From Galeopsis tetrahit (taxonomy: Eukaryota; Streptophyta; Magnoliopsida; Lamiales; Lamiaceae), in NCBI GenBank assembly GCA_963675135.1, contig OY776134.1, positions 54,579,740 to 54,643,739 of the forward strand: a stretch of 64,000 bases of DNA. Reading direction: 5' to 3'. The stretch's first letter is position 1. Each line of letters starts with the position of its first letter. Below are positions 1 to 11,568 of this stretch, piece by piece. The position numbers and the translations under genes are program-made. The notes beneath the pieces are model-generated. The model searched no databases. It was not told where the DNA came from and saw nothing but the letters and a program-made list of their open reading frames with translations.

Positions 1-380
1 AATTGTAGTTCTTTAGGGTGTGGTTGTCTCTAACTCTTCAGCATAGTTGACCTCAAGCTTTCAGAGCACTTGATCTTGATTAATAGTGCATAGACAATTC
101 CTCTGGACAACTCTCTTGATCAGCATAGTTGATCTTTAAAAGACTTAGTGTTGTTTCCAGAATTTGAGCCTTGAGGGGACTTGTCCTTGATAGACTTTAA
201 AGCATGTGTTCCCCCTCAAATTGTGCATCTAATCAACTAAGAGCTGCCTAACATATCAGCTTCTCATCTAGCCTACATTCTATATGTTCTAACATTCTTA
301 GAACATAATCATTTTTGACTTAGGCATGTCTCAGGGGGTTTTGGTATTGAATCAAAACATATCTCATTTTATTCCCAACA
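1..380 (-). mobile_element. Terminal part of a Copia LTR, cut by the window edge
   Basis: This stretch aligns along its length with the last ~380 bases of the Copia LTRs at 4437-4816 and 11189-11568, and ends in the same CCCAACA. It differs by many substitutions, so it belongs to an older or different copy of the same family. No internal Copia sequence follows; a tandem repeat starts directly after it. It could be the end of a solo LTR or of an element lying mostly left of the window. Strand is given by analogy with the intact element. Confidence 0.8.
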
Positions 381-860
381 TGTTCGATTACTCGTTTTAA
401 TGTGTTGATTCATTAAATTAATTTTTAATGTGTTCATTACATTGAAATTCAATAGTGTACATTTAGTGTTCGACTACTCGTTTTTCACCGTATAAAGTTT
501 ACGGTAAAGTATTCGATTACTCGTTCCAATGCGTTGATTCCATTAAATTAATTTTCAATGTGTTCATTACATTAAAATTCAATAGTGTACACTTGGTTTC
601 GACTACTCATTTCTCACAGTATGGAGTTTTGGGTTAGTGTTTGATTACTTGTTTCAATGTGTTGATTCCATTAAATTAAAATCTAATAGTTAGGTTCATT
701 AAATTAAAATTTTCACCAATATGGTGTTGATAAAATTAAATAGTTAGGTTTTTTAAAATAATTAAAATCTAATAGTTAGGTTCTTTAAAATAATTTTTTC
801 ACCGTGTTCATTAAATTAAAATCTAATAGTTAGGTTCATTAAATTAATTTCAAGAAAACT
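381..860. repeat. Imperfect tandem repeat, period about 129 bp
   Basis: The motif TTCGATTACTCG followed by TGTTGATTCATTAAATT recurs at about 383, 512 and 640. The intervening TTCGACTACTC-type blocks give a higher-order period near 129 bases. From about 670 to 845 the array breaks into shorter copies of CTAATAGTTAGGTTCATTAA. No coding frame spans it. Confidence 0.75.
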
Positions 861-2344
861 CCAACTCATATTTTCATATTTACGGTTACCAAAGTATTTT
901 ATGACGTTTCTTTTATTTTGGGAACATGACAGAATATAATATAAGGTTTTAGAGGGTTAATTTAGTTGATAAAATTTAGTAAATTATGGGGTACTGCAGT
1001 TCTCCCACAATAGATATAGATTTGAATGAATAACAAATCGTGAGAAAATTGTGGAAAACGAATTTTAAAAAGAAAATTATTTAAAGTAAAATATTCATAT
1101 AATATACATATTTATAATACCTACTACATACATATCTTATATCTTATAATATATATATATATATATATTAAATTATCATTTTAAAATATATATCAACGTG
1201 TATATATATATATATATATATTTATATATTTAAAATTATGGGATGTTACACTCATTGTTAAATGTCGGAGTGGTGGTGAGTGACCTTGAATATTTTTTTC
1301 GTCGTCAGAATCATCTCAATAAAATTGATCGAAGTAAATTCACGAACAATCATTTTTTAATCTGTAATGTTCAAATTTCGTGTTTTGATGGAGAATGAAA
1401 AATTATTTTGATGGAGTTAGGTAATGGAGGAAACTACACTTTTTTTTTTTTTTTTTACAGGAAACTTAAGTTAATGGGGTTGGTGGTGGTAAAGGTGAGA
1501 GAAATTAATTTGATGGATGAGGAAAAAACTTACCGTTTAAATTTATTTACGATCGTGTGACATGAAGTAATTATGTGTATTGAAAGAGTAAATTCAGCCG
1601 GGTGAAATAATGGTGTTAATATTAAATCGAGAAATTAACGAGTGGTGCACATATTACCGTTTCAAAGCAATGATTATATTTATGAGGAAATTAAGTCAAC
1701 TTGTTGATAGACGAGAAAGTTGGGAGAGTGTGAGCATGCGCATCCAATTAATTAATTAATTGTCATTATGTATATTAAAGGGTATAACTGTAATTAAGTA
1801 ATTAATAAAATATTAATTAATTAAAAAAAATTCTGAATATCCAGAATTTAGATGAACATGATTACCGATTAAAATATGTTAAATATGAAACTTAGATGTA
1901 CAATTATGCCCTTATGTTATAATTAATTTCAAATTTTAAATAATGTAGCTTATATGATATCCTCGAAATATGTGCGAGTTAATTAAGTTTCCAAATTCAA
2001 AACTATCTTCCTAATCTACCAGCTTCAAGAATATCGGTTCATATAATTTCCTCGAAACATTCCTAATCTACCGACTTCATAACTAAAATGAATTTTGAAT
2101 TTTAAAAAATTAATTTAAAAAAAATTAGTATTATAAAGTTAACTATTAAAAAATCAAATCTGTAAAAATATTTCTAAAATTCTGCTCATTTATAACTTTC
2201 CAAAATTTTTAAAAATTACTATTAATCTCTCAATTCGATTCCCATAAATATGTTGCATATTCTCATTGACATGCAAAAAAATGTTGCATATCCTCGTTGA
2301 CATGCAAAAATATATTTGCATACCACTGTTATAAATATATTTAA
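861..2344. other. AT-rich intergenic DNA, no gene seen
   Basis: I see no supported gene. The stretch contains TA-rich microsatellites at about 1150-1222 and, at about 1785-1866, a leftward-facing end. Read on the minus strand from 1866, that end resembles the inverted ends at 29415 and 41805: GGTAAT, then a CTGGATATTCAG palindrome, then a GGGTATAACTGTAATT-like block. Its partner end was not found. Confidence 0.6.
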
Positions 2345-2610
2345 TCCCCTTATATACTAATAGGGAGTTTAAATTGATGATGTGTCATCTTGTGGTTAAT
2401 TTGACTTATGTGTCATTTTGTGGTTAATTTGGCTTATGTGTCATAATTTAAGGAGGTTGTTAATTTTAAAAAGTATGATGTGTAATTAAGTTATTGGTTG
2501 AGTAAGATATGATCCATAAACTATTTCAAAATATTATATTCCTATTAACTATTGAATTTTCTTCTTAATTAATTATTTATTTAAGGTGTTGTGGTTGATA
2601 TGAATTGTTG
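2345..2610 (+). mobile_element. Second, 3'-truncated copy of the Helitron 5' region
   Basis: The stretch starts with TC after an A and matches the Helitron beginning at 3003 almost base for base through the repeated GATGTGTCAT / TTGTGGTTAATTTGG blocks. It also shares the later AAGGTGTTGTGGTTGAT block, found at 2584 here and near 11920 in the interrupted copy. No CTAG-type 3' end was found, so I read it as a truncated copy or a partial duplication. Confidence 0.5.
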
Positions 2611-3167
2611 AAATTTTTATTATATTAATATTGACTGATTAAATTAATTTTTATTTTATTTACTTAACTTTATTGTAGTATTCATTTTATTCTTTAGCTT
2701 TGTTTAATTTTAAATGATTTAATGTTCTTTGGAGTAAAATACAATCCAAAATGTATTTTTTATTGGTGTGTATTGAATTTTATTTTATAATTACTTTTAT
2801 CTTATATCTCAATTAATTTTCCTGTAATAATTTTAAATTTATAGGTTTAATGTATTTAAAAAATAAAGCTCGAAAATATATATGTAAAACTTATTATATA
2901 ATCTTATACATATTTATTATATAAATAATTATACAAAGTATTATTTTACAAGATTAACAAATTTGTTATATATACATAATACACTACTCCTATAATATAG
3001 AATCCACTTATATACTAGGGAGTTTAAATTGATGATGTGTCATCTTGTGGTTGATTTGGTTTATGTGTCATTTTGTGGTTAATTTGGCTTATGTGTCATA
3101 ATTTATGGAGGTTGTTAATTTTAAAAAGGGTTAATTGCAAATTAAATCACCACCTTTTGAACATTTG

Positions 3168-4816
3168 TGTTGGTCCTGAAAGGAGTAGATAACAAGTGTA
3201 TGGGGGGGGGGGGAATACACTTGTATGCAAATTCTTTTCTAACTTGATCAAACCAGAGTTCAGCAAGGTTGTCTTGGACAACTCTACTGAAGATGATTAA
3301 CTCTTCTAAGATAATCAAGCTACTAAGTACTATTGAGTACTTAGTTGAATAACTATCTAGGGGAGTTATATGTGCGGAATAGTGGTTGGCCCTTTTAGTT
3401 TAGACTCCTTTAAAGTTTCTGAAATTCACTTAGTCAATACAATACAGTCCAGTTTTCAGGGAACTTGTCCAAATAGATTTTGCACAGTCTTTGAATGTTT
3501 AACCTTTGAAAGATCAGTTTTGTGTGCAGTGTTGAATGTATGAAAGTACTTGAAAGGTAAATCAACACAAGAGTTTATAGTGGTTCAGAGACTCAAGCTC
3601 CTACATCCACTTTCCCTGATTTAACAGGATAATTCCTTCACTCTTGGAATTAACTTGTTTTATAGTGCCAAGGTGCACTTGATCAAGAATACCACTCCTT
3701 GGTGAATTGATCCCTAGGATGTCTAGAGTCCTAGTACCCTCTTCTCAACTCAGAACTGAACTGTTCTTCTCTCAACAGTCAGCTCCTACCACTTCTACTA
3801 CTACAACCTTCTCACTTTCACTCTTGAAAGATATGAGGATTGAAGTAAGGTTCCAACTAATGAGATATCCTTTACAATGAAGATCAGTGTATAAGGATAG
3901 GATATCTCTCTAAGCTTGTGTATGGATATACAATGTAGTACAGCTTAGATGAAGTGTTTGAAGACTAAGATAGTCTTTGAAAGCTATGAAAGTTCTATGA
4001 GCTTCAGAATTCTTGTGTAGTTGGATTCTGTTGAGGTGCATTCAAATGGTCTTCACACTTCTGTATTTATAGACAAATGAAGGATTTGCCCGTTGGAGAG
4101 GCAGCCCCAAATGTCCATAAATGTCTTCTTTCAGTTCTTCAACTTAGAAGACAGAATCTTGATAGTGACATGTCCTCATTTGGGAAATAAACGGTTGTTA
4201 AGACTTTGTCTTCATTCTGCAGCACTCTTCCCAATATCTGACTTTCAGATTCTCTTGTTAGGCCTTGGACATGGCTTCTGAAGGTTGTTCCATTGATAGG
4301 ACAGCATTCCTCATTATTTGGACAACTCTTCTTATCACTATCAGCAGTCTTGCTTATCAGCAAGGTTGGCTTGCTCTTCTTCAGATGACTTGGCTCATAC
4401 CCTTTGCTTCACTTCAAGGTGATCTTAGCATGTTGATTTGTAGTTCTTTAGGGTTTAGTTGTCTCTATTTCTTCAGCATAGTTGACCACAAGCTTTCAGA
4501 GCACTTGATCTTGATTTCTTGTACTGAGACAACTCCTCTGGACAACTCTCCTGATCAGTATAGTTGGTCTTCCAAAAGACTTAGTGTTGTATCCAGAGTT
4601 TGAGCCTTGAGGGGACTTGTTCTTGATGGACTTCAAAGCATATGTTCCCCCTCAACTTGTGCATCTAATCATCTAAGAGCTACCTAACATATTAGCTCCT
4701 CATCTAGCCTTTATACTATATGTTCTAACATTTTTAGAACATACTCAATCTTGACTTAGGCATGTCTCAGGGGGTTTTGGTATACAATCAAAACATATCT
4801 CATTTTATTCCCAACA
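3168..4816 (-). repeat. Copia 3' LTR (left copy, 1649 bp)
   Basis: It is nearly identical to 9925-11568 and starts TGTTGG and ends CCAACA. It is immediately flanked on both sides by the TSD atttg (3163-3167 and 4817-4821), as a solo LTR would be. The polypurine tract expected at its inner edge is absent. Confidence 0.93.
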
Positions 4817-4898
4817 ATTTGCAATATAATCTAAACCTTAAAATAATTGCAAATAAATCACCAAATTTAAATATTATTTGCAATATAATCTAAACCTT
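4817..4898. repeat. Misplaced TSD plus copied flank at the pol breakpoint
   Basis: Between the left LTR and truncated pol lie bases 4817-4875, which match the DNA to the right of the right LTR (11569-11627) almost exactly, TSD included. The first 23 bases of that piece (4817-4839) are then repeated at 4876-4898, where pol begins. Genomic target-site flank therefore sits inside the element. Confidence 0.85.
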
Positions 4899-7646
4899 GG
4901 TGAATCCATGATCCAAGAGGAATTGTGACAGTGTATCATACCAAGCCCTAGGGGCTTGCTTGAGTCCATATAGAGCCTTCTTTAATCTGTAAACTTGGTT
5001 TCCAACCTCAAAACCTGGTGGTTGCTCCACATAGACTTCTTCCTTCAAGACTCCATTCAGAAAGGCACTCTTGACATCCATTTGGTATACTTTGAACCTC
5101 TTGTGGGCTGCATAGGCTAGAAAGAGCCTTATTGCTTCTAGTCTTGCCACAGGTGCAAATGTCTCATCATAGTCAATGCCTTCATGTTGGCAATAGCCTT
5201 TTGCCACAAGTCTTGCTTTGTTTCTGACAATCACATCATTTTCATTCTTCTTGTTCTTGAACACCCACTTTGTTCCAATAACATCTTGATGTGAATGTCT
5301 ATCCACCAGCTCCCATACTTCATTTCTGGTGAATTGATTCAGTTCTTCCTGCATGGCTGTGATCCAATTGGCATCTTGAAGTGCTTCCTCAATGTCACTT
5401 GGTTCTTGCTCTGACAAGAAACAACAGAAAAGAGCACTTTCACCATGAAATCTCCTTGTTTTGACTCCTATACTTGGGTCACCAAGTATTAGATCAGTAG
5501 GATGGTCAGACAACCAAGTCCTTCTTTTTCTGATCTCTTCAGTAGACTTGTCCTCTACTGAAGTTGAGTCATTTTGATCATAAAATTCAGGAAAGTTTAA
5601 TGCAGGATCTAATTCAGGATCATAATCAGAGGTGTTGTCCTCAATGTCAGGGACATTGGCATTTTCAACATTTTGAGTTCCCCCTTGATTATTTAATCCA
5701 TTAACTACCTCAGCAGGAACTGCTTCTTCATTGGTAGTTGTTACCTGGATGTGAACTGGGATTGGATCATTCAGTTCACCATTCCTTTCAGTGGGATTTG
5801 CCTCAAGAGAATTGCCTTCAGGGTTGTTGTCCAAAGTGAAGTTTTCAGGTAGGTTGGTTTGGACAACTTCTATGAAATCAGTGCCTTTGTCTTTTAGGCT
5901 CAGTCTGGTTGTCCTTTGTGTGATTTCTTCTGATTCCAAGTTCTCATTCCTGAACTCATGAATAGATTCATCAAACACAACATGAGGTGTTTCCTCTACA
6001 ATAAGGGTTTTCTTATTGTAGACTCTGAAAGCTCTACTGATTTGAGAGTATCCAAGGAATACTCCTTCATCAGCTTTGCTATCAAAGGCTTTCAGCTGAT
6101 CTTTCCCATTATTGTGAATAAAGCACTTGCAACCAAAAATGTGAAAGTATGACACTTTAGGCAATCTTCCTTTCCAGAGTTCATAGGGGGTTTTGCCTTG
6201 CCCCTTAGTGATCAAACATCTATTTTGAGTATGGCATGCAGTGTTTATAGCTTCCGCCCAAAACCTCTTAGGCAAATTTGAATCAGCAATTAAGGTTCTA
6301 GCAGCCTCTTTTAAAGTTCTGTTTCTTCTTTCTGCAACTCCATTTTGTTGAGGAGTTCTAGCTGCTGAGGTTTCATGAGCTATTCCATCAGATGTGCAAT
6401 ACTCATTGATGTATGAATTAATGAACTCAGTGCCTTTATCAGATCTTATCTTGATAATGCTAAGGTTTTTCTCATTTGACAATCTCTTTAACAGTTCAGG
6501 TAGTTTGACTTGAGTTTCCTTCTTATTAAGGAGAAATACTACCCATGTAAACCTAGAGAAGTCATCTACTACAACCAATGTGTATTTTCTGCCATTTATG
6601 CTTGCAGGGGTAATTGGTCCAAATAGGTCCATGTGTAGGAGTTCAAGCACCCTTTTAGTAGAGATGACTGGTTTTCCCTTAAATGAGGCTTTGATCTGTT
6701 TTCCTTCTTGGCATGGTTTACAAACATGCTCCTTAATGAAAACCTCATTAGGTAGTCCATTAACTAATGCATTTCTAGCAATTTTGTTCATTGTTTTGAA
6801 GTTCAAGTGGTTTAATCTTTTATGCCATAACCAACTTTGTTTACTAGAACTTTTAGCAATGAAGCATGCAGCATCAGTAGACTTGTCCCAGTCTGCAAAG
6901 TACACATTTCCTTTCCTAGTTCCAGTCAATAGAGTTTGTTGAGTCTTATCTTTGATTAAGCATTTTCCACTAGAAAACTCAACATTGAAATCTTTATCAC
7001 AGAATTGACTGATACTTAGGAGATTATATTTGAGACCAGCCACATAAGATACATTGGATACTTTGATGTTACCAATCATCAAAGTACCATAACCTTTTGT
7101 AGTTGCTTGTGAGCTGTCTCCAAATGTGACATTTGGGCCTTCTTTTTCAATAAAATCAGTGAGGAGTTCCTTGTTTCCAGTCATGTGCCTTGAACATCCA
7201 CTGTCAAGGTACCATGCTGACTTTTTGCTCATGCTCCTCTTCTTGTGGCCCATAGGTACCTGCAATTAGATAGGTTTAGGTACCCTTTGAGTTTTGGGTC
7301 CTGAGAGGTTAGTTGTACCTTTAGGAACCCAAACTTGCCTAATAACCCTGATTGATTCAAGGTGGCTAAGTTGTCTTCCTCTAGCATCTACATACACTGT
7401 CTTTCCCTTAAATGCCTTTGGGAAAGTGTGTGTGAATGTGTTAACTCTGTAAGTTTCAGGAGAGTTGTCAAATCTCCTGAACTTTTGAGTTCTTTGTGCT
7501 ACTTGAGGGAATCTTTGAGGAAAGACTTTCTTATGACCATTACCCTTTGGCATGAAGGGTTTTGGTTGTCTCATTTTGTTTTGCCTTTGAGGATTCTTGT
7601 CCTTAGGTCTAGTCAGCTGAGGCTTTCTCAGTAGAGTTGGCCTAGG
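4890..7646 (-). pseudogene. Copia pol: protease, integrase, truncated reverse transcriptase
   Basis: The frame continues directly from gag, interrupted by an in-frame TAG (7647-7649) and a TAA (7266-7268). In order it shows an aspartic protease site ([11 protein letters not shown]), a GAG-pre-integrase segment (WHKRLNHLN) and an integrase core with [15 protein letters not shown] and the [14 protein letters not shown] glutamate region. The N-terminal half of Copia RT follows ([36 protein letters not shown]). It stops at HGFTKV, before the YVDD catalytic box, and RNase H is wholly missing. The terminal stop at 4890-4892 comes from the copied flanking DNA. In intact relatives pol supplies processing, integration and cDNA synthesis; this copy can supply none of these as a full set. 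Confidence 0.93.
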
Positions 7647-9785
7647 CTAATTATACCTTGGATAATTCCTCTGAACATTGTTCAGGAGAGTTGCCCTTCC
7701 ATTGGGTCTACTCTGCTGACCAACATTCCTCTTATGTTCAGGAGTTTTGGCCATTTCCTTAGGTTTTGGCCTAATCTCCTGAAGCACTTGAGTAGGCAGA
7801 TCATCCATTTTGCCCTTTCCTTTGTTCAGTGGCTGAATCACTTCATTTTCAGTTTGTGCCACTGATTTAACAAAGATTCTCTTAGTGTTACTCACAGAAG
7901 CAACACTAAGACAAGGTGAAGATTCAAATGGATCAAAACCTAGTCCACTTCTTTGAGCCATAGGTCTTTGATAACTCTGAATTTCCTCTATTGCTCTAGA
8001 GGATTTCTTCAGAGCAGACATCTTTAATTTCAGGCTCTCTTCACTTGATTTAAGAATGTCATATTCATGTGAGAGGTTTTCAAACTTGGCATTTAGAATT
8101 TTAAGTTCAAAATCTTTTCTCTTCTGAGAGAGAAGTTGATCATCAATCTCCTTTTGTTGGTCAACTATCCTGAGATTTACTTTCTCAAGCTCTCTCAAGA
8201 CTTGTTGATACAACTCAGTAGACTTGACATCAACAACTGCCTCAGAGTTTTTGGCAAGTTCAATAGCCAATCTTTCATTTTCTCTCACACAATTATCATG
8301 AAATTCTTGTAGCATAGTGAAATCTTCCATCAACTTTCCAAGGGAAAGCTTCAAGTTGATCTCACTATTGTTTTGTGAGGTGAATGATGGTGAACTAGAA
8401 GTAGAGGATACCTCATCATCCTCAAGAGCCATGTTGCAGACATCATCATCATCATCACTGTTGGAGAACAGTCCATCAGAAGAGTTGAAGCTTTCAGCAC
8501 TATCAGATTCTTCACCAGCCATCATGGCCTTTCTATTGGTGAATTTTCTGTCTCTTTTAGCTTGTCTCTCTCTTCTCTCCTTAGAGCTTAATTCAGGGCA
8601 ATCATACTGGAAGTGTCCTTTCTTCTTGCAGTTATAGCACAGATCTTCATCATCTTCTTTATTTGATTCTTCTCTTCTTTTTGATGATGAAGGTTCAGCT
8701 CTACTGGACCTTCTCCTATCAGAGTACTTGTCCTCTGATCTCTTCTCTTCAGGCTTTTTGGCTTCAGCCTGATCTTCAGGAGAGTTGTACCTTCTCCTGA
8801 ATTTGTTGTCCTGGTAGAATTTCTTGTATCTACCAAACCTTGAATTTTGCTTTTCAAACCTTCTAGCCATCAAGGCTAGTTCTTCCTTCATTTCAGTCTT
8901 TGAGACTGACTTTGATGATCTTGGAGTGGACTGCATTTCTGGTTCAGCAGCTTTGGCTTTGAATGCCACTCCCTTAGTAGGATTTGAAGGTTCCTCAACA
9001 GGCTTTCTTCTATTGAGGTCGAACTCATAAGCTTTGAGTTCTGAGAAGATTTGTTGCATGGGCATGGTGGAAAGATCTTTGGTATTTTGCATCATTACAG
9101 CATAGACATCCCACTTTTGAGTGAGACTCCTCAAGATCTTCAATCCAACTTCTCTCTTGGTGTAGACCTTTCCCAATGAATTGATCTCATTCATCACATC
9201 AGTGAATCTACCAGCAAACTTATCAATGGACTCCTCAGACTCCATTGCAAACTGTTCAAATTTCTGCACTGCCACCTGGAGCTTATTCTCCTTGATCTTT
9301 TCAGTACCCTCACACATTTCTGCAAGAGTATCCCAAATCTCTTTGGCAGTTGTGCAGTGGTAGACCCTTCCCATGACTGCATCTGGAATTGTTTGATAGA
9401 GAGTGTTCATTGCTAGATAATTCAGATTATCCTTCCTCTTTTCATCAGCAGTGAAGTCATCTTCATCTTTAGGAAGTACATCTCTTGTATCTGCCCTTTG
9501 AGCCTCTGTGACTCTGGGATTAACAAATGTGAACACAAAAGGACCTCTTGTGATCACTCTCAACATATCAGTATGAAGAGATGCAAGATGAGCCCTCATT
9601 CTGATTTTCCAGAAATCATAGTTATCAATTGAGAACATGGGCAATTTGTGATGAGATATGTGATTGACTGGATTAGTTGCCATATTGTCCAATCCTTGAA
9701 CAGCATGAGGTGGAACTGCAGCATTTATATTTTGATCAGGATTTTGTTGTTGCTGGTTCTGGTTGTTGTTATTTCCTCTTGCCAT
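7647..9785 (-). CDS. Copia gag polyprotein segment (712 aa)
   Basis: The N-terminus has the Copia gag pattern (DUF4219/UBN2-like) with LPMFSIDNYDFWKIRM, and after it TAKEIWDTLAEMCEG. A CCHC zinc knuckle (CYNCKKKGHFQYDC) lies about 390 residues in and binds element RNA in known relatives. A long Glu/Lys/Leu-rich region, probably coiled coil, follows. The segment ends at a TAG at 7647-7649; the same frame continues into the protease region, so this stop separates what would otherwise be one polyprotein. The start at 9785 lies 140 bp inside the 5' LTR boundary and just downstream of the primer binding site. Gag forms the cytoplasmic virus-like particle. Confidence 0.9.
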   Translation of the reverse strand: MARGNNNNQNQQQQNPDQNINAAVPPHAVQGLDNMATNPVNHISHHKLPMFSIDNYDFWKIRMRAHLASLHTDMLRVITRGPFVFTFVNPRVTEAQRADTRDVLPKDEDDFTADEKRKDNLNYLAMNTLYQTIPDAVMGRVYHCTTAKEIWDTLAEMCEGTEKIKENKLQVAVQKFEQFAMESEESIDKFAGRFTDVMNEINSLGKVYTKREVGLKILRSLTQKWDVYAVMMQNTKDLSTMPMQQIFSELKAYEFDLNRRKPVEEPSNPTKGVAFKAKAAEPEMQSTPRSSKSVSKTEMKEELALMARRFEKQNSRFGRYKKFYQDNKFRRRYNSPEDQAEAKKPEEKRSEDKYSDRRRSSRAEPSSSKRREESNKEDDEDLCYNCKKKGHFQYDCPELSSKERRERQAKRDRKFTNRKAMMAGEESDSAESFNSSDGLFSNSDDDDDVCNMALEDDEVSSTSSSPSFTSQNNSEINLKLSLGKLMEDFTMLQEFHDNCVRENERLAIELAKNSEAVVDVKSTELYQQVLRELEKVNLRIVDQQKEIDDQLLSQKRKDFELKILNAKFENLSHEYDILKSSEESLKLKMSALKKSSRAIEEIQSYQRPMAQRSGLGFDPFESSPCLSVASVSNTKRIFVKSVAQTENEVIQPLNKGKGKMDDLPTQVLQEIRPKPKEMAKTPEHKRNVGQQSRPNGRATLLNNVQRNYPRYN

Positions 9786-9910
9786 TTCTGTAAGAGAAGG
9801 TTAGACAATAGATACAAATGACTTCAGATAGATCAGTTCAGTGACCACACCAAATATGTGATTTTTGAAAACCAAGATGGCTTTTCAGAAGCAGTGGTCT
9901 TTAAACCCCT

Positions 9911-9922
9911 GCTCTGATACCA
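9911..9922 (-). other. Copia primer binding site (initiator-Met tRNA)
   Basis: The minus strand reads TGGTATCAGAGC, the classic plant Copia primer binding site complementary to the 3' end of initiator methionine tRNA. It starts two bases inside the right LTR, which fixes that LTR as the 5' one. Confidence 0.93.
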
Positions 9923-9924
9923 CT

Positions 9925-11568
9925 TGTTGGTCCTAAAAGGAGTATATAACAAGTGTATGGGGGGGGGGGAATACACTTGTATGCAAATTCTTTTCTAACT
10001 TGATCAAACCAGAGCTCAGCAAGGTTGTCTTGGACAACTCTGCTGAAGATGATTAACTCTTCTAAGATAATCAGACTACTAAGTACTATTGAGTACTTAG
10101 TTGAATAACTATCTAGGGGAGTTATATGTGCGGAATAGTGGTTGGCCCTTTTAGTTTAGACTCCTTTAGTTTCTGAAATCACTTAGTCAGTTCAATATAG
10201 TCCAGTTTCAGGGAACTTGTCCAAATCAGTTTTGCACAGTCTTTGAATGTATATCCTTTGAAAGATCAGTTTTGTGTGCAGTGTTGAATGTATGAAAGTG
10301 CTTGAAATGTAAATCAACACAAGAGTTTATAGTGGTTCAGAGACTCAAGCTCCTACATCCACTTTCCCTGATTTAACAGGATAATTCCTTCACTCTTGGA
10401 ATTAACTTGTTTTATAGTGCCAAGGTGCACTTGATCAAGAACACCACTCCTTGGTGAATTGATCCCTAGGATGTCTAGAGTCCTAGTACCCTCTTCTCAA
10501 CTCAGAACTGAACAGTTCTTCTCTCAACAGTCAGCTCCTACCACTTCTACTACTACAACCTTCTCACTTTCACTCTTGAAAGATATGAGGATTGAAGTAA
10601 GGTTCCAACTAATGAGATATCCTTTACAATGAAGATCAGTGTATAAGGATAGGATATCTCTCTAAGCTTGTGTATGGATATACAATGTAGTACAGCTTAG
10701 ATGAAGTGTTTGAAGACTAAGATAGTCTTTGAAAGCTATGAAAGTTCTATGAGCTTCAGAATTCTTGTGTAGTTGGATTTTGTTGAGGTGCATTCAAATG
10801 GTCTTCACACTTCTGTATTTATAGACAAATGAAGGATTTGCCCGTTGGAGAGGCAGCCCCAAATGTCCATAAATGTCTTATTTCAGTTCTTCAACTTAGA
10901 AGACAGAATCTTGATAGTGACATGTCCTCATTTGGGAAATAAACGGTTGTTAAGACTTTGTCTTCATTCTGCAGCACTCTTCCCAATATCTGACTTTCAG
11001 ATTCTCTTGTTAGGACTTGGACATGGCTTCTGAAGGTTGTTCCATTGATAGGACAGCATTCCTCATTATTTGGACAACTCTTCTTATCACTATCAGCAGT
11101 CTTGCTTATCAGCAAGGTTGGCTTGCTCTTCTTCAGATGACTTGGCTCATACCCTTTGCTTCACTTCAAGGTGATCTTAGCATGTTGATTTGTAGTTCTT
11201 TAGGGTTTAGTTGTCTCTATTTCTTCAGCATAGTTGACCACAAGCTTTTAGAGCACTTGATCTTGATTTCTTGTACTGAGACAACTCCTCTGGACAACTC
11301 TCCTGATCAGTATAGTTGGTCTTCCAAAAGACTTAGTGTTGTATCCAGAGTTTGAGCCTTGAGGGGACTTGTTCTTGATGGACTTCAAAGCATATGTTCC
11401 CCCTCAACTTGTGCATCTAATCATCTAAGAGCTACCTAACATATTAGCTCCTCATCTAGCCTTTATACTATATGTTCTAACATTTTTAGAACATACTCAA
11501 TCTTGAGTTAGGCATGTCTCGGGGGGTTTTGGTATACAATCAAAACACATCTCATTTTATTCCCAACA
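9925..11568 (-). repeat. Copia 5' LTR (right copy, 1644 bp)
   Basis: It is nearly identical to the left LTR with TG...CA termini and is followed by TSD atttg at 11569-11573. It carries a G homopolymer near 9960 and a TATA-like box at 10815-10824. Several open frames inside both LTRs are identical by descent and are not credible genes. Confidence 0.93.
10815..10824 (-). promoter_or_regulatory. Probable TATA box of the Copia 5' LTR
   Basis: The minus strand reads CTATAAATAC, roughly 0.9 kb upstream of the inner LTR edge. The equivalent site in the left LTR is at about 4063-4072. Transcription of the element would start shortly downstream on the minus strand. Confidence 0.5.

Larger units (their letters stand above)
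3168..11568 (-). mobile_element. Ty1/Copia LTR retrotransposon, 3' part of pol deleted
   Basis: Two long LTRs (3168-4816 and 9925-11568) begin TGTTGG and end CCAACA, and the whole is bounded by the 5-bp TSD atttg (3163-3167 and 11569-11573). Gag and pol read on the minus strand in PR-INT-RT order, which makes it Copia. The primer binding site adjoins the right LTR, so that one is the 5' LTR. The LTRs differ by only a few changes, suggesting a fairly recent insertion. The long LTRs and the long coiled-coil-rich gag recall the SIRE/Maximus group, but this is only an inference. The RT C-terminus, RNase H and polypurine tract are missing, so it cannot be autonomous. Confidence 0.95.

Noticed and set aside
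3168..4816. Several open frames (62-112 codons) within the Copia LTRs
   Set aside because: The same frames occur in both LTR copies, have no recognisable domain and lie in regulatory LTR sequence.
8317..9363. Plus-strand Ser/Leu-rich frames across gag
   Set aside because: They are antisense shadows of the minus-strand gag, which has clear gag features.
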